Shown piece after piece: positions 7,770 to 17,450 of a stretch of 64,000 nucleotides of DNA. This DNA comes from Pseudomonadota bacterium (lineage in GTDB: Bacteria > Pseudomonadota > Alphaproteobacteria > Azospirillales > Azospirillaceae). The position numbers and the translations under genes were made by a program. The notes beneath the pieces are model-generated. The model had not been told where the DNA came from and made no database searches. It saw only the letters and a list, made by a program, of their open reading frames with translations. The stretch spans positions 186,001-250,000 of the forward strand of contig JAFAFA010000079.1 of assembly GCA_023423695.1 (NCBI GenBank). The letters are read 5' to 3'. How positions within the stretch are numbered: position 1 is the stretch's first letter; each line of letters starts with the position of its first letter.

Positions 7770-8236
7770 GCCACGATCTCTCCCGTGCTGGTCCGGCGTT
7801 CGACGCCGTCGTCGCCGATGTCGTAATAGGCGCCCTTGTGGTCGACGAAGATGTGCCGCTCCACCCGCAGGCCCGTCGCATCGTCCAGGCTGCCGGCAGT
7901 CACCGTGATGCGCGGCGCGCCGTCGGCCGGGTCTTGGTCCAGTGCCTCCCAGAACAGCCCAGCACCGCAACACGCGCAAAAGCCGCGGCGTGCCTGGCTG
8001 GAGGAGGCGTACCACGTCAGCGTCGCGTCGTTGAGCAGGCGCAGTGCCGCACGCGGCGCACCGGTATAGGCCCCGACATGGCTGTGCTGTCGGCGGCACT
8101 GGGCACAATGGCAGAAGGAGATCGGTTCCGGCCGGACATCGATGGCGTAGCGCACGCCGCCGCACAGGCATCCGCCGGTCCAGACCCGATCCTCCTCGCT
8201 GCCCTGCTCCGTCACGACATTCGACATGCCGGCCAT
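7766..8236 (-). CDS. GFA family protein (Mss4-like zinc fold), first copy
   Basis: 156-residue GFA family protein. The zinc-binding cysteines sit in GGCLCGGVRYAID, CHCAQCRRQHSHVGAY and FCACCGAGLFWE; the tail VDHKGAYYDIGDDGV is family-typical. It is the middle gene of a tight cluster: it begins five bases after the DUF1127 gene and overlaps the second GFA gene by four. The exact start is uncertain: MAGMSNVV at 8236 or MSNVV at 8227, neither with a strong ribosome-binding site, which fits coupled translation. Substrate unknown; small oxidised thiol adducts or formaldehyde adducts are the usual guess for the family. Confidence 0.83.
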   Translation of the reverse strand: MAGMSNVVTEQGSEEDRVWTGGCLCGGVRYAIDVRPEPISFCHCAQCRRQHSHVGAYTGAPRAALRLLNDATLTWYASSSQARRGFCACCGAGLFWEALDQDPADGAPRITVTAGSLDDATGLRVERHIFVDHKGAYYDIGDDGVERRTSTGEIVA

Positions 8237-8240
8237 GGGG

Positions 8241-8480
8241 TCAGCCCTGCCAGAAGGGCTTGTGGGCTTCCTGCTCCGCATCGGCGCGGGAGATGCCGAT
8301 GTCGGACAGCAGATGGTCCGGCAGCGCCTCCAGCGCCCGGCGCTGGCGCCGCCGCTCGCTCCAGGTCGCGAAACGGTCGAACAGGGTGATCATCCATTGA
8401 CCGGCGGCCTTGCCATCAGTGGCCTGAGTGCGACGGGACAGGTCGGTGTTGGAGAGGAACGACTGCGTAGCCTTTGCCAT
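8241..8480 (-). CDS. DUF1127 domain small protein
   Basis: 79-residue protein with a C-terminal DUF1127 helix: RRRQRRALEALPDHLLSDIGISRADAE. Short DUF1127 proteins in alphaproteobacteria are Arg-rich and have been linked to RNA turnover and phosphate/carbon metabolism. The start at 8480 has a strong GGAGGAGA site. It is the first gene of the DUF1127-GFA-GFA cluster and is divergent from a GcvA-like LysR regulator, with an operator-like palindrome in the shared promoter gap. This divergent LysR/DUF1127 layout recurs in Rhodospirillales and Rhizobiales (from memory), suggesting the regulator controls this cluster. Confidence 0.85.
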   Translation of the reverse strand: MAKATQSFLSNTDLSRRTQATDGKAAGQWMITLFDRFATWSERRRQRRALEALPDHLLSDIGISRADAEQEAHKPFWQG

Positions 8481-8606
8481 GATCCGGTCTCCTCCGGGGA
8501 AAGGGAGCGGGGCATCCGCCTCGCCGCTCCGGTTCGTGTGATCGCTTGTGGAGTTGAGGATGGTGCAGAGGCCGCTTGCCGACAAACGACGGTTTCTCAT
8601 AGAATC

Positions 8607-8623
8607 GATTAGCTGACCTAATC
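8607..8623. promoter_or_regulatory. GATTAG-N5-CTAATC operator between LysR and DUF1127 genes
   Basis: A perfect inverted repeat, GATTAG-ctgac-CTAATC. It contains ATTAG/CTAAT half-sites, the CTAAT core known for GcvA/AmpR-type LysR regulators, and lies 28 bases before the LysR gene and about 130 bases before the DUF1127 gene. Confidence 0.6.
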
Positions 8624-8650
8624 CGAATCCACTCTCCGGTCCCTTCCCCC

Positions 8651-9538
8651 ATGTCCCGCCGCCTTCCCCCGCTGAATGCGCTCCGCGCCTTCGAAGCCGC
8701 CGCGCGCCATCTTTCCTTCACAAAAGCCGCGGAAGAGCTGCATGTGACGCAGGCCGCCGTCAGCCACCAGATCAAGGCGCTGGAGGAATGGCTCGGATTA
8801 CCGCTGTTTCGCCGAATGAACCGGGCACTGGCCTTGACCGAGGCCGGGCAGGGCTACCTGCCGCCGGTGCGCGAGGCGATGGACACCCTGTCCCAGGCAA
8901 CCGACCGGCTGATCCGCGCCGACAGCAGCGGGACGCTGACCATCTCCACCATGCCGAGCTTCGCGTCGAAGTGGCTGGTGCCGCGGCTGATGCGTTTCCA
9001 GAAGCGCCATCCGGACATGGATGTGCGGGTACACAGCACCGCCCAAATCGTCGATTTCGCCCGCCACGACGTCGATCTGGCTATCCGCTTCGGCAACGGG
9101 CTGTGGCCGGACCTGCGGGTGGAGCGGCTGCTGACGGAGGACATCTTCCCGGTCGGCCACCCGTCGCTGCTGGCCGGCGACCGGCCGCTGGTCAACCCGG
9201 AGGAACTGCGGAATCACACGCTGCTGCACGACGACTACAACATCTCCTGGGCGGTGTGGTGCCGGGCGGCGGGGATCGACGGGGTGGACACCGAGCGCGG
9301 CCTGCGATTCGACGACTCATCCTTCACCCTGCAGGCAGCGATCAATGGCCACGGCATCGCGCTCGCCCGCGGGGTGCTGGTCGCGGACGACATCGCCGCC
9401 GGGCGGCTGGTTCGCCTGTTCGAGGTTCGGCTGCCGGGTAGCCTCGCCTATTACGTCGTGGCGCCGCCGCATTACTTTTCCCGGCCCAAGGTGAAGGCCT
9501 TCCGCGACTGGCTGTTCGAAGAGGCCGGGACGGGCTGA
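8651..9538 (+). CDS. LysR-family regulator, GcvA-like
   Basis: 295-residue LysR protein. The N-terminal winged helix-turn-helix reads LPPLNALRAFEAAARHLSFTKAAEEL with recognition helix VTQAAVSHQIKALE, the GcvA/AmpR subgroup signature. The C-terminal effector domain (about 92-295) starts SSGTLTISTMPSFASKWLVPRL, again GcvA-like. Such proteins bind as tetramers and respond to a small metabolite. Glycine is the ligand-linked signal for E. coli GcvA, but many paralogues have other targets, and this one is far from the gcv operon. It likely regulates itself and the divergent DUF1127-GFA cluster. Confidence 0.9.
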   Translation: MSRRLPPLNALRAFEAAARHLSFTKAAEELHVTQAAVSHQIKALEEWLGLPLFRRMNRALALTEAGQGYLPPVREAMDTLSQATDRLIRADSSGTLTISTMPSFASKWLVPRLMRFQKRHPDMDVRVHSTAQIVDFARHDVDLAIRFGNGLWPDLRVERLLTEDIFPVGHPSLLAGDRPLVNPEELRNHTLLHDDYNISWAVWCRAAGIDGVDTERGLRFDDSSFTLQAAINGHGIALARGVLVADDIAAGRLVRLFEVRLPGSLAYYVVAPPHYFSRPKVKAFRDWLFEEAGTG

Positions 9539-9619
9539 AAGTCGCGGCGAAAGTCCTGCATCAAGCCATCGTCTTGAACGGCTTGCGGGCGTGCCGGACC
9601 GCTCCTATAGTCCGCGCCC

Positions 9620-10597
9620 ATGAGCGCGAACCCGTCCCCCGACACGGTCTTCCCGCACCGCCATCTCCTCGGTATCGAGGGGCTGCGGGCCGGCGAGATC
9701 ACCCAGATTCTCGACCTCGCCGACGGCTATGTCGAGCAGAACCGCCGCCCCGTGAAGAAGTCCACCCTGCTGGACGGCCGCACGCAGGTGAACCTGTTCT
9801 TCGAGAACTCCACCCGCACCCGCACCAGCTTCGAGCTGGCGGGAAAGCGGCTGGGCGCCGACGTGATCAACATGTCGACCGACAGCAGTTCGGTGAAGAA
9901 GGGCGAGACCCTGATCGACACGGCGATGACGCTGAACGCCATGCACCTGGACGCGCTGGTGGTGCGCCACGCCGATTCTGGCGCGGTGAAGCTGCTGGCC
10001 GACAAGGTCAACTGCTCCGTCATCAACGCCGGCGACGGCCACCACGAACACCCGACCCAGGCCCTGCTCGACGCGCTGGCGATCCGCCGCCGTCTGGGCC
10101 GGCTGGACGGGCTGATCGTGGCGATCTGCGGCGACATCCTGCATAGCCGCGTCGCGCGCTCCAACATCCACCTGCTGAACGCCATGGGCGCGCGGGTGCG
10201 CTGCGTGGCGCCGCCGACGCTGCTGCCCTCGCAGATCGAGCGGCTGGGCGTCGAGGTCCATCATTCGATGAAGACCGGCCTGCGCGACGCCGACGTGGTG
10301 ATGATGCTGCGCCTGCAGACCGAGCGGATGAGCGGCCAATACGTCCCGTCCACCCGCGAGTATTTCTACTTCTACGGTCTCGACTACGAGAAGCTGGAGG
10401 TGGCGAAGCCCGATGCGGTCATCATGCATCCGGGCCCGATGAACCGTGGCGTCGAGATCGATTCGGAGGTCGCTGACGATCTCAAGCGCTCGATGATCCT
10501 CGATCAGGTGGAACTGGGCGTGGCCGTGCGCATGGCCGTGCTCGACCTGCTGACCCGCGAACGCCGCCAGTCCGACCATGCGGGAGTCGCCCGATGA
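9620..10597 (+). CDS. pyrB: aspartate carbamoyltransferase catalytic subunit
   Basis: 325-residue cytoplasmic enzyme joining carbamoyl phosphate and aspartate to give carbamoyl-aspartate, the first committed step of pyrimidine synthesis. The carbamoyl-phosphate motif FENSTRTRTSFELAGKRLGA is present, with HPTQALLD and, near the C terminus, MHPGPMNRGVEI for aspartate and domain closure. No regulatory pyrI accompanies it. Instead its end overlaps a dihydroorotase-like gene by four bases. In Pseudomonas-type ATCases this partner is a catalytically dead dihydroorotase that holds the complex together, and the sequence of the partner here fits that (see next entry). Confidence 0.96.
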   Translation: MSANPSPDTVFPHRHLLGIEGLRAGEITQILDLADGYVEQNRRPVKKSTLLDGRTQVNLFFENSTRTRTSFELAGKRLGADVINMSTDSSSVKKGETLIDTAMTLNAMHLDALVVRHADSGAVKLLADKVNCSVINAGDGHHEHPTQALLDALAIRRRLGRLDGLIVAICGDILHSRVARSNIHLLNAMGARVRCVAPPTLLPSQIERLGVEVHHSMKTGLRDADVVMMLRLQTERMSGQYVPSTREYFYFYGLDYEKLEVAKPDAVIMHPGPMNRGVEIDSEVADDLKRSMILDQVELGVAVRMAVLDLLTRERRQSDHAGVAR

Positions 10598-11901
10598 GTG
10601 CGCCGATGAATGCCCGTGTCGTCTACCGCAACGCCCGCCTGCTCGATCCGGCGACGGGGCTGGACCAGCGCGCCGACCTGCTGATCGAGGGCGAGACCAT
10701 CGCCGATTTCGGTCCCGGCCTGTTCAGCGACTCCACGCCCGAAGGGGCCGAGGTCATCGATCTCGCCGGCCAATGCCTCGCCCCCGGCCTTGTCGACATG
10801 CGCGTGCTGATCGGCGAACCGGGCGAGGAAGAAAAGGACACGATCAAGAGCGCGTCCCGCGCCGCGGCAGCCGGCGGCATCACCGCCATGGCGCTGCTTC
10901 CCAACACCGACCCGGTGCTGGACGAGGTCGCCGGGCTGGAGTTCATCGCGCGGCGCGCCCGCGAGGTGAGGCTGGTGAAGGTCTTCGCCTACGGCTCCGC
11001 CACGCGCGGCACCGAAGGCAAGGAAATCACCGAGATGGGGCTGCTGAGCCATGCCGGCGCGGTGGCCTTCACCGACGGCACCAAGGCCATCGTCAGCGCC
11101 AAGACGATGCGCCGCGCGCTCAGCTACGCCAAGACCTTCGGCAAGCTGATCGTGCAGCACCCGGAGGAGCCGTCGCTGGCGTCCGGCGGCATGATGAACT
11201 CCGGCGAGATCGCCACCCGCCTCGGCCTCGTCGGCATCCCGCGCGAAGCCGAGATCATCATGATCGAGCGCGACCTGCGGCTGGCCGAGCTGACCGGCGG
11301 GCGCCTGCATTTCGCCCATATCACCACGTCGGAGTCGGTCGACCTGATCCGCCGCGCCAAGGCGCGCGGGCTGAAGGTGACCTGCGACACCGCCCCGCAC
11401 TACTTCGCCCTGACCGAGACCGATGTCGGCGACTACCGCACCTATGCCAAGGTGTCGCCGCCGCTGCGTGGCGAGATGGACCGCCGCGCCATTGTCGAGG
11501 GTCTGGCCGACGGCACCATCGACGCCATCGCGTCCGACCATGTGCCGCAGGATCAGGATCAGAAGCGCCTCCCCTTCGCCCAGGCCGCGCCCGGTGTGAT
11601 CGGGTTGGAGACGCTGTTCCCGCTGACGCTGGAACTGGTGCATAAGGGCAAGATGCCGCTGCTGAAGGCGCTGGCCTGCGTCACGTCGAACCCGGCCGCG
11701 ATTCTCGATCTGGCCGTCGGCCGCATCGTGAAGGGCGGACCGGCGGATCTGGTGGCCTTCGACCTCGACATTCCGTGGCAGATCGACGTCGGCCGCTTCA
11801 AGTCGAAGTCGAAGAACTCGCCATTCGAGAACCGCCCGGTCCAGGGCCGGCCGTTGCGCACCATCGTGGATGGCCGCACCGTCTGGCAGGCGGAGGACTG
11901 A
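10594..11901 (+). CDS. pyrX: dihydroorotase-like protein, probably non-catalytic (PyrC'/PyrX type)
   Basis: 435-residue amidohydrolase-superfamily protein of the class I dihydroorotase family. The diagnostic metal site D-x-H-x-H followed by L-R-E-P-G is changed: residues 68-77 read DMRVLIGEPG, so both metal-binding histidines (positions 70 and 72) and the substrate-binding Arg are missing. Other sites remain recognisable: D161, H189 (VQHPEEPS), H242 (HFAHITTSES) and D315 (IASDHVPQ). This is the pattern of the inactive PyrC' subunits that scaffold ATCase in Pseudomonas. The gene overlaps pyrB by four bases. Databases would usually call it pyrC; an active dihydroorotase should exist elsewhere in the genome. 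Confidence 0.88.
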   Translation: MSAPMNARVVYRNARLLDPATGLDQRADLLIEGETIADFGPGLFSDSTPEGAEVIDLAGQCLAPGLVDMRVLIGEPGEEEKDTIKSASRAAAAGGITAMALLPNTDPVLDEVAGLEFIARRAREVRLVKVFAYGSATRGTEGKEITEMGLLSHAGAVAFTDGTKAIVSAKTMRRALSYAKTFGKLIVQHPEEPSLASGGMMNSGEIATRLGLVGIPREAEIIMIERDLRLAELTGGRLHFAHITTSESVDLIRRAKARGLKVTCDTAPHYFALTETDVGDYRTYAKVSPPLRGEMDRRAIVEGLADGTIDAIASDHVPQDQDQKRLPFAQAAPGVIGLETLFPLTLELVHKGKMPLLKALACVTSNPAAILDLAVGRIVKGGPADLVAFDLDIPWQIDVGRFKSKSKNSPFENRPVQGRPLRTIVDGRTVWQAED

Positions 11902-11905
11902 TCCG

Positions 11906-12505
11906 GTGCTTACCCTCGTGCTTGCCGCCCTGCTGGGCTACCTGCTGGGCTCGATCCCCTTCGGGCTGGTGCTGACCCGGCTGGCCGGACTGGGCGACAT
12001 CCGCCAGATCGGCTCCGGCAACATCGGCGCCACCAACGTGCTGCGCACCGGCAACAAGCCCTTGGCCCTGGCCACCCTGCTGCTCGACAGCGGCAAGGGC
12101 GCCATCGCCGCCCTGCTGGCCCTGTGGTGGGCCGGCCCCGAGGCGGCGGTGCTCGCCGCCGGCGGCGCCATGCTGGGCCACAGTTTTCCGGTCTGGCTGG
12201 GCTTCAAGGGCGGCAAGGGCGTGGCGACGGCGCTGGGCGTCCTGCTGGCGGTGTCCTGGCCAGTGGGGCTGATTGCCTGTCTGACCTGGATCGTCATGGC
12301 GGCGCTGTTCCGCATCTCTTCGCTGTCCGCACTGACGGCATTGGGAATCAGCCCGCTGACCGGTTGGTATTTCGGCGGGCCGCTGATCGCCGGCCTCTGC
12401 CTGTTCATCGCCGTGCTGGTCTTCATCCGGCACGAGGCGAACATCCGCCGCCTGCTGAAGGGCGAGGAGCCGAAGATCGGCGCCGGCAAGAAGAAAGCGG
12501 CCTGA
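11906..12505 (+). CDS. plsY: glycerol-3-phosphate acyltransferase PlsY
   Basis: 199-residue inner-membrane enzyme that transfers acyl groups from acyl-phosphate to glycerol 3-phosphate, starting phospholipid synthesis. Conserved PlsY motifs are present: LLGSIPFGL at the N terminus, SGNIGATNVLRTG (motif 1), GHSFPVWLGFKGGKGVAT (motif 2) and the motif-3 region RHEANIRRLLKGEE at the C terminus. About five membrane helices. I chose the GTG at 11906, preceded by GGAGG within the end of the dihydroorotase-like gene. The frame stays open upstream but would give an extra charged extension. Last gene of the pyrB-pyrX-plsY operon, with a terminator at 12528. Confidence 0.93.
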   Translation: MLTLVLAALLGYLLGSIPFGLVLTRLAGLGDIRQIGSGNIGATNVLRTGNKPLALATLLLDSGKGAIAALLALWWAGPEAAVLAAGGAMLGHSFPVWLGFKGGKGVATALGVLLAVSWPVGLIACLTWIVMAALFRISSLSALTALGISPLTGWYFGGPLIAGLCLFIAVLVFIRHEANIRRLLKGEEPKIGAGKKKAA

Positions 12506-12527
12506 TTGAACGAACGGTGCGACGCGG

Positions 12528-12556
12528 ACGGCGGGGAGGCGACTCCCCGCCGTTTT
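12528..12556 (+). terminator. Rho-independent terminator after plsY
   Basis: Stem ACGGCGGGGAG (12528-12538) with CTCCCCGCCGT (12543-12553), loop GCGA, followed by TTTT. It ends the pyrB-pyrX-plsY transcript. Confidence 0.85.
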
Positions 12557-12635
12557 CGTTCGTAGCCCATTGATTTCGTTCCTCTTGGCTTCGGCTCGTC
12601 CTATCCGATTTCGTCCAACCTGGAAAAGACAACCG

Positions 12636-12659
12636 GTGCAGCCATGCGTTATGCTGCAC
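12636..12659. repeat. short inverted repeat in the acetoacetyl-CoA ligase leader
   Basis: GTGCAGC (12636-12642) and GCTGCAC (12653-12659) around ten bases, about 85 bases before the ligase start codon. It could be an operator or a leader hairpin; nothing identifies the regulator. Confidence 0.35.
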
Positions 12660-12743
12660 GGCAATCCGGGACGCGAACCAACAACCCGGAAGGCGAGCCG
12701 GCCGCTGACGCCGGTGGATAACGAGACGCTGAGGGAACCGAGA

Positions 12744-14696
<1,953 letters not shown>

Positions 14697-14697
14697 C

Positions 14698-15156
14698 GTG
14701 TCGGTGAAGCTGTTCCTCGACTTGGACGGCGTGCTTGCCGATTTCGACCGCGGCGTCGTCGCGGTCACCGGCAAGCGGCCGGAACAGCTGCCGATGAAGG
14801 AGATGTGGCGGGCATTGTCCCGCCACTCCGACTTTTTCGGGACGCTGGAGTTCATGCATGACGCGCAGGAGCTCTGGCAGTTCTGCGCTCCCCACCGGCC
14901 GACCATCCTCACCGGACTGCCGCTGGGCAGTTGGGCGCCTGAACAGAAGAAGCGCTGGGTGGCCCGCATGCTGGGGGCCGACGTGCCGGTCATCACCTGC
15001 ATGGCCCGGGACAAGGCCCGCCATGCCAGCCCCGGCGCCGTCCTCGTCGATGACCGCGAGAAGGCCCGCGATCCCTGGGAGACGGCCGGTGGCCGCTTCA
15101 TCCTTCACCGCAACGCGGCGGGCAGCATCGCTGAACTGGTCAAGCTGGGGTTCTGA
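14698..15156 (+). CDS. HAD-family 5'-nucleotidase-like phosphatase (NT5C type)
   Basis: 152-residue HAD hydrolase. Motif I is FLDLDGVLADFD (nucleophile Asp in DLDGV), motif II TILTGLP, and the Lys/Asp motifs are RDKARHA and VLVDDREKARDPWE. This spacing matches the 5'(3')-deoxyribonucleotidase/NT5C group, small enzymes removing phosphate from nucleotides. It begins with GTG one base after the ligase stop, so it is probably co-transcribed with it although the functions are unrelated. Substrate unproven. A convergent TerC gene follows. Confidence 0.75.
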   Translation: MSVKLFLDLDGVLADFDRGVVAVTGKRPEQLPMKEMWRALSRHSDFFGTLEFMHDAQELWQFCAPHRPTILTGLPLGSWAPEQKKRWVARMLGADVPVITCMARDKARHASPGAVLVDDREKARDPWETAGGRFILHRNAAGSIAELVKLGF

Positions 15157-15206
15157 AAAGGAAAAGGAGCGGCACATGCGTGCCGCCCCCGTCCCCACCC
15201 GATGGT

Positions 15207-16199
15207 TTACTCGGCCGCAGCGGCCTTGGTTTCCTGGCTGGTCTTCCACAGCGACACCAGCACGCCGCCGCCGATCAGGGCGAAGGTGACGCCCAGGGCG
15301 ATCAACGGGTCGGGCTTGCCGAAGAACTGCGTGTAGAAGATCTTGCCGCCGATGAACACCAGAACCAGAGCGAGCGCGTATTTCAGGTAGCGGAAGCGAT
15401 GGACCATCGCCGCCAGAGCGAAATACAACGCACGCAGCCCGAGAATGGCGAAGATGTTGCTGGTATAGACCAGATACGGGTCAGTGGTGATGGCGAAGAT
15501 CGCCGGCACGCTGTCGACCGCGAAGACGAGGTCGGCCAGTTCCACCATGATCAGCGCCAGCAGAAGCGGGGTGGCGGCCCAGCGCATCGCACCGCCCGGA
15601 CCGCTTGGCTCCTTCACGATGAAGTGATGGCCATGGAAACGGTCGGTTACCCGTATATGGCGTTTCAGGAAGCGGAGGGCGGCATTCTCGCCGAAGTCGG
15701 TTTCCTCATCCTTCGCGAACAGCATCTTGATGCCGGTCAGCACCAGGAAGGCGCCGAAGATATAGAGGATCCAATGGAATTCCGAAACAAGGGCGGCACC
15801 GGCGCCGATCATCAGGCCGCGCAGCACGATCACGCCCAGGATGCCCCAGAACAGCACGCGGTGCTGCAATTCGCGCGGCACGGCGAAGTAACCGAAGATC
15901 AGCGATATGATGAAGACGTTGTCCAGTGACAGGCTCTTCTCGACGAAGAAGCCCGTATAGTACTGAAGCCCTGCCTCGGAGCCCATCGAGTACCAGACCC
16001 AGCCGCCGAACAGCATTGCGACTGCGATGTAGAAAGCCGACAGCTTCAGGCTTTCGCCCACCCCGATGACATGGTCGCGGCGGTTGAGAACACCCAGATC
16101 CAAAACCAGAAGCGTCAGCACGACGCCAATGAAAACAAGCCAAATCCAGATTGGTTTTCCCAAAAATTCTAGGAAAACCGTCGCAAACATACCATCCAT
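15207..16199 (-). CDS. TerC/Alx family integral membrane protein
   Basis: 330-residue membrane protein with about nine helices. Family hallmarks are FVEKSLSLDNVFIISLIFGYF and LIMVELADLVFAVDSVPAIFAIT, each carrying conserved acidic residues in the membrane that probably bind Mn2+. Alx-type TerC proteins export manganese or support metal loading of exported proteins. The start is uncertain: GTG 16211, ATG 16199 or ATG 16190, with no clear ribosome-binding site; 16199 is used. I looked for the yybP-ykoY manganese riboswitch often found before alx and did not see it. Confidence 0.87.
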   Translation of the reverse strand: MDGMFATVFLEFLGKPIWIWLVFIGVVLTLLVLDLGVLNRRDHVIGVGESLKLSAFYIAVAMLFGGWVWYSMGSEAGLQYYTGFFVEKSLSLDNVFIISLIFGYFAVPRELQHRVLFWGILGVIVLRGLMIGAGAALVSEFHWILYIFGAFLVLTGIKMLFAKDEETDFGENAALRFLKRHIRVTDRFHGHHFIVKEPSGPGGAMRWAATPLLLALIMVELADLVFAVDSVPAIFAITTDPYLVYTSNIFAILGLRALYFALAAMVHRFRYLKYALALVLVFIGGKIFYTQFFGKPDPLIALGVTFALIGGGVLVSLWKTSQETKAAAAE

Positions 16200-16668
16200 A
16201 GCAAGACCCACTTGATGACGCTACGTCAGCGGTTAAATCAAGCGGTTCCGACATCACGACCGACGCCTCGGTCGCCAGAGGGGCCCGGACCCGAACTTTC
16301 TGGCAGATGGTGTCGTCGTGCTTCCGGTCAAGATGGCCGAAGACTGCATTTTTGCATTTCAAGCAAAGCGCAGTTGGACTCTCTTTACCATCTTTGGAAA
16401 TCGCTGAACTCCGACTTCGGGCGAGTCGCGGCTCTTGCGGAGCGTCAACGGCAGCCGCACAGGCGCACGGACGTGGAAAACCGAGGCTCCGGCGGTCTTG
16501 GCGGCTTCGGGACTCGGCGCTTGATGCAATGCCGCCACAGATCGGGAACGAATGTCGTGCAAGAAAAACACCGACGGTTGCCCAATCTGTGTTCGCTCTT
16601 GTGCGGATGGTGCCGTTCTGCCAAAAACTCCGAAAAACCGAAACCAAACCGACCAAATGGAGTTTTGC
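16200..16668. other. divergent gap between TerC and HU genes
   Basis: About 470 bases holding the promoters of two divergent genes. There are AT-richer patches near 16345-16400 and 16600-16660, the latter with poly-A/C runs just before HU. The open frames through it have no ribosome-binding sites or family resemblance. I recognise no RNA element. Confidence 0.4.
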
Positions 16669-16944
16669 ATGAACCAGGCCGAGCTGATCGAAACCGTCGC
16701 CACCAACGCCGGCATCAAGAAGGCCGACGCGGCCAAGGTCGTTCAGGCGGTGTTCGAGGGCATCTCCGGCGCGCTGGGCCGTGGCGAGGATGTGCGCCTG
16801 GCCGGTTTCGGCATTTTCGAGGTGGCCGAGCGCGCCGCCCGTGAAGGCCGCAATCCCCGCACCGGCGAAGTCGTGGCGATCGCCGCTTCCAAGGCTCCGA
16901 AGTTCAAGCCGGCCAAGCAGCTGCGCGATCTGGTGAACGGCTGA
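16669..16944 (+). CDS. HU family DNA-binding protein
   Basis: 91-residue nucleoid protein. The sequence MNQAELIETVATNAGIKKADA opens the helical dimerisation body and GFGIFEVAERAAREGRNPRTGE forms the beta-arm with its RNPRTG tip that intercalates into the DNA minor groove. HU bends and compacts DNA non-specifically. The ATG at 16669 follows GGAG and gives the normal HU length; the longer upstream frame is not needed. A MucR gene follows after 34 bases with no terminator between, so the two are probably one transcript. Confidence 0.94.
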   Translation: MNQAELIETVATNAGIKKADAAKVVQAVFEGISGALGRGEDVRLAGFGIFEVAERAAREGRNPRTGEVVAIAASKAPKFKPAKQLRDLVNG

Positions 16945-16978
16945 TACGCACGCAACCAGTCCCAGGGGGAGCGCAGCC

Positions 16979-17389
16979 ATGTCCATCGATCAAACCGAAC
17001 TGCAATCGCTGACCGCCAGGGTCGTTGCCGCCTATGTCGGCAACAATTCGGTGCCGGTCCACGACCTGCCTACGCTGATCAACAGCGTCCAAGCGGCTTT
17101 CCGCAACCTGGGCGAGGACAAGCCGACCCAGGCGAAGGCCGAGTTGGTTCCGGCGGTCGCGATCAAGAAATCGGTTACGCCGGAATTCATCGTCTGCCTG
17201 GAAGACGGGAAGAAGCTGAAGATGCTGAAGCGGCATCTGAAGACCGTCTATGACATGACGCCGGACGAATACCGCGCCAAATGGGGCCTTCCGGCCGAAT
17301 ACCCGATGGTGGCGCCGAACTATGCCAAGGCCCGTTCGGAAATGGCGACCAAGCTCGGCCTCGGCCGCAAGCGTGCGGCGGCCGAATAA
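16979..17389 (+). CDS. mucR: MucR/Ros family transcriptional regulator
   Basis: 136-residue Ros/MucR protein. The N-terminal part (1-50) mediates oligomerisation; the C-terminal zinc-finger-like domain reads FIVCLEDGKKLKMLKRHLKTVYDMTPDEYRAKWGLP. The C-x2-D-x9-H ligand order is present, but the fourth classical ligand position is Tyr, a substitution also seen in MucR proteins from memory. MucR proteins are H-NS-like silencers of AT-rich promoters controlling exopolysaccharide, motility and cell cycle in alphaproteobacteria. A GGGGGAG site precedes the start. Downstream of HU in a probable operon, followed by a strong terminator at 17415. Confidence 0.92.
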   Translation: MSIDQTELQSLTARVVAAYVGNNSVPVHDLPTLINSVQAAFRNLGEDKPTQAKAELVPAVAIKKSVTPEFIVCLEDGKKLKMLKRHLKTVYDMTPDEYRAKWGLPAEYPMVAPNYAKARSEMATKLGLGRKRAAAE

Positions 17390-17414
17390 CCGGTCTCCAT
17401 CCGCATGAGTATAG

Positions 17415-17446
17415 AAAAGGCGCGCCCAGCGGGTGGCGCCTTTTTT
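17415..17446 (+). terminator. Rho-independent terminator after mucR
   Basis: Stem AAAAGGCGC (17415-17423) with GCGCCTTTT (17436-17444), 12-base loop, then continuing T-run to 17446. Confidence 0.88.
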
Positions 17447-17450
17447 ATTT

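Noticed and set aside
16200..16340. Possible yybP-ykoY manganese riboswitch upstream of TerC
   Set aside because: The family is often found before alx-type genes, but the conserved internal-loop sequences of the aptamer are not visible on the minus strand here.
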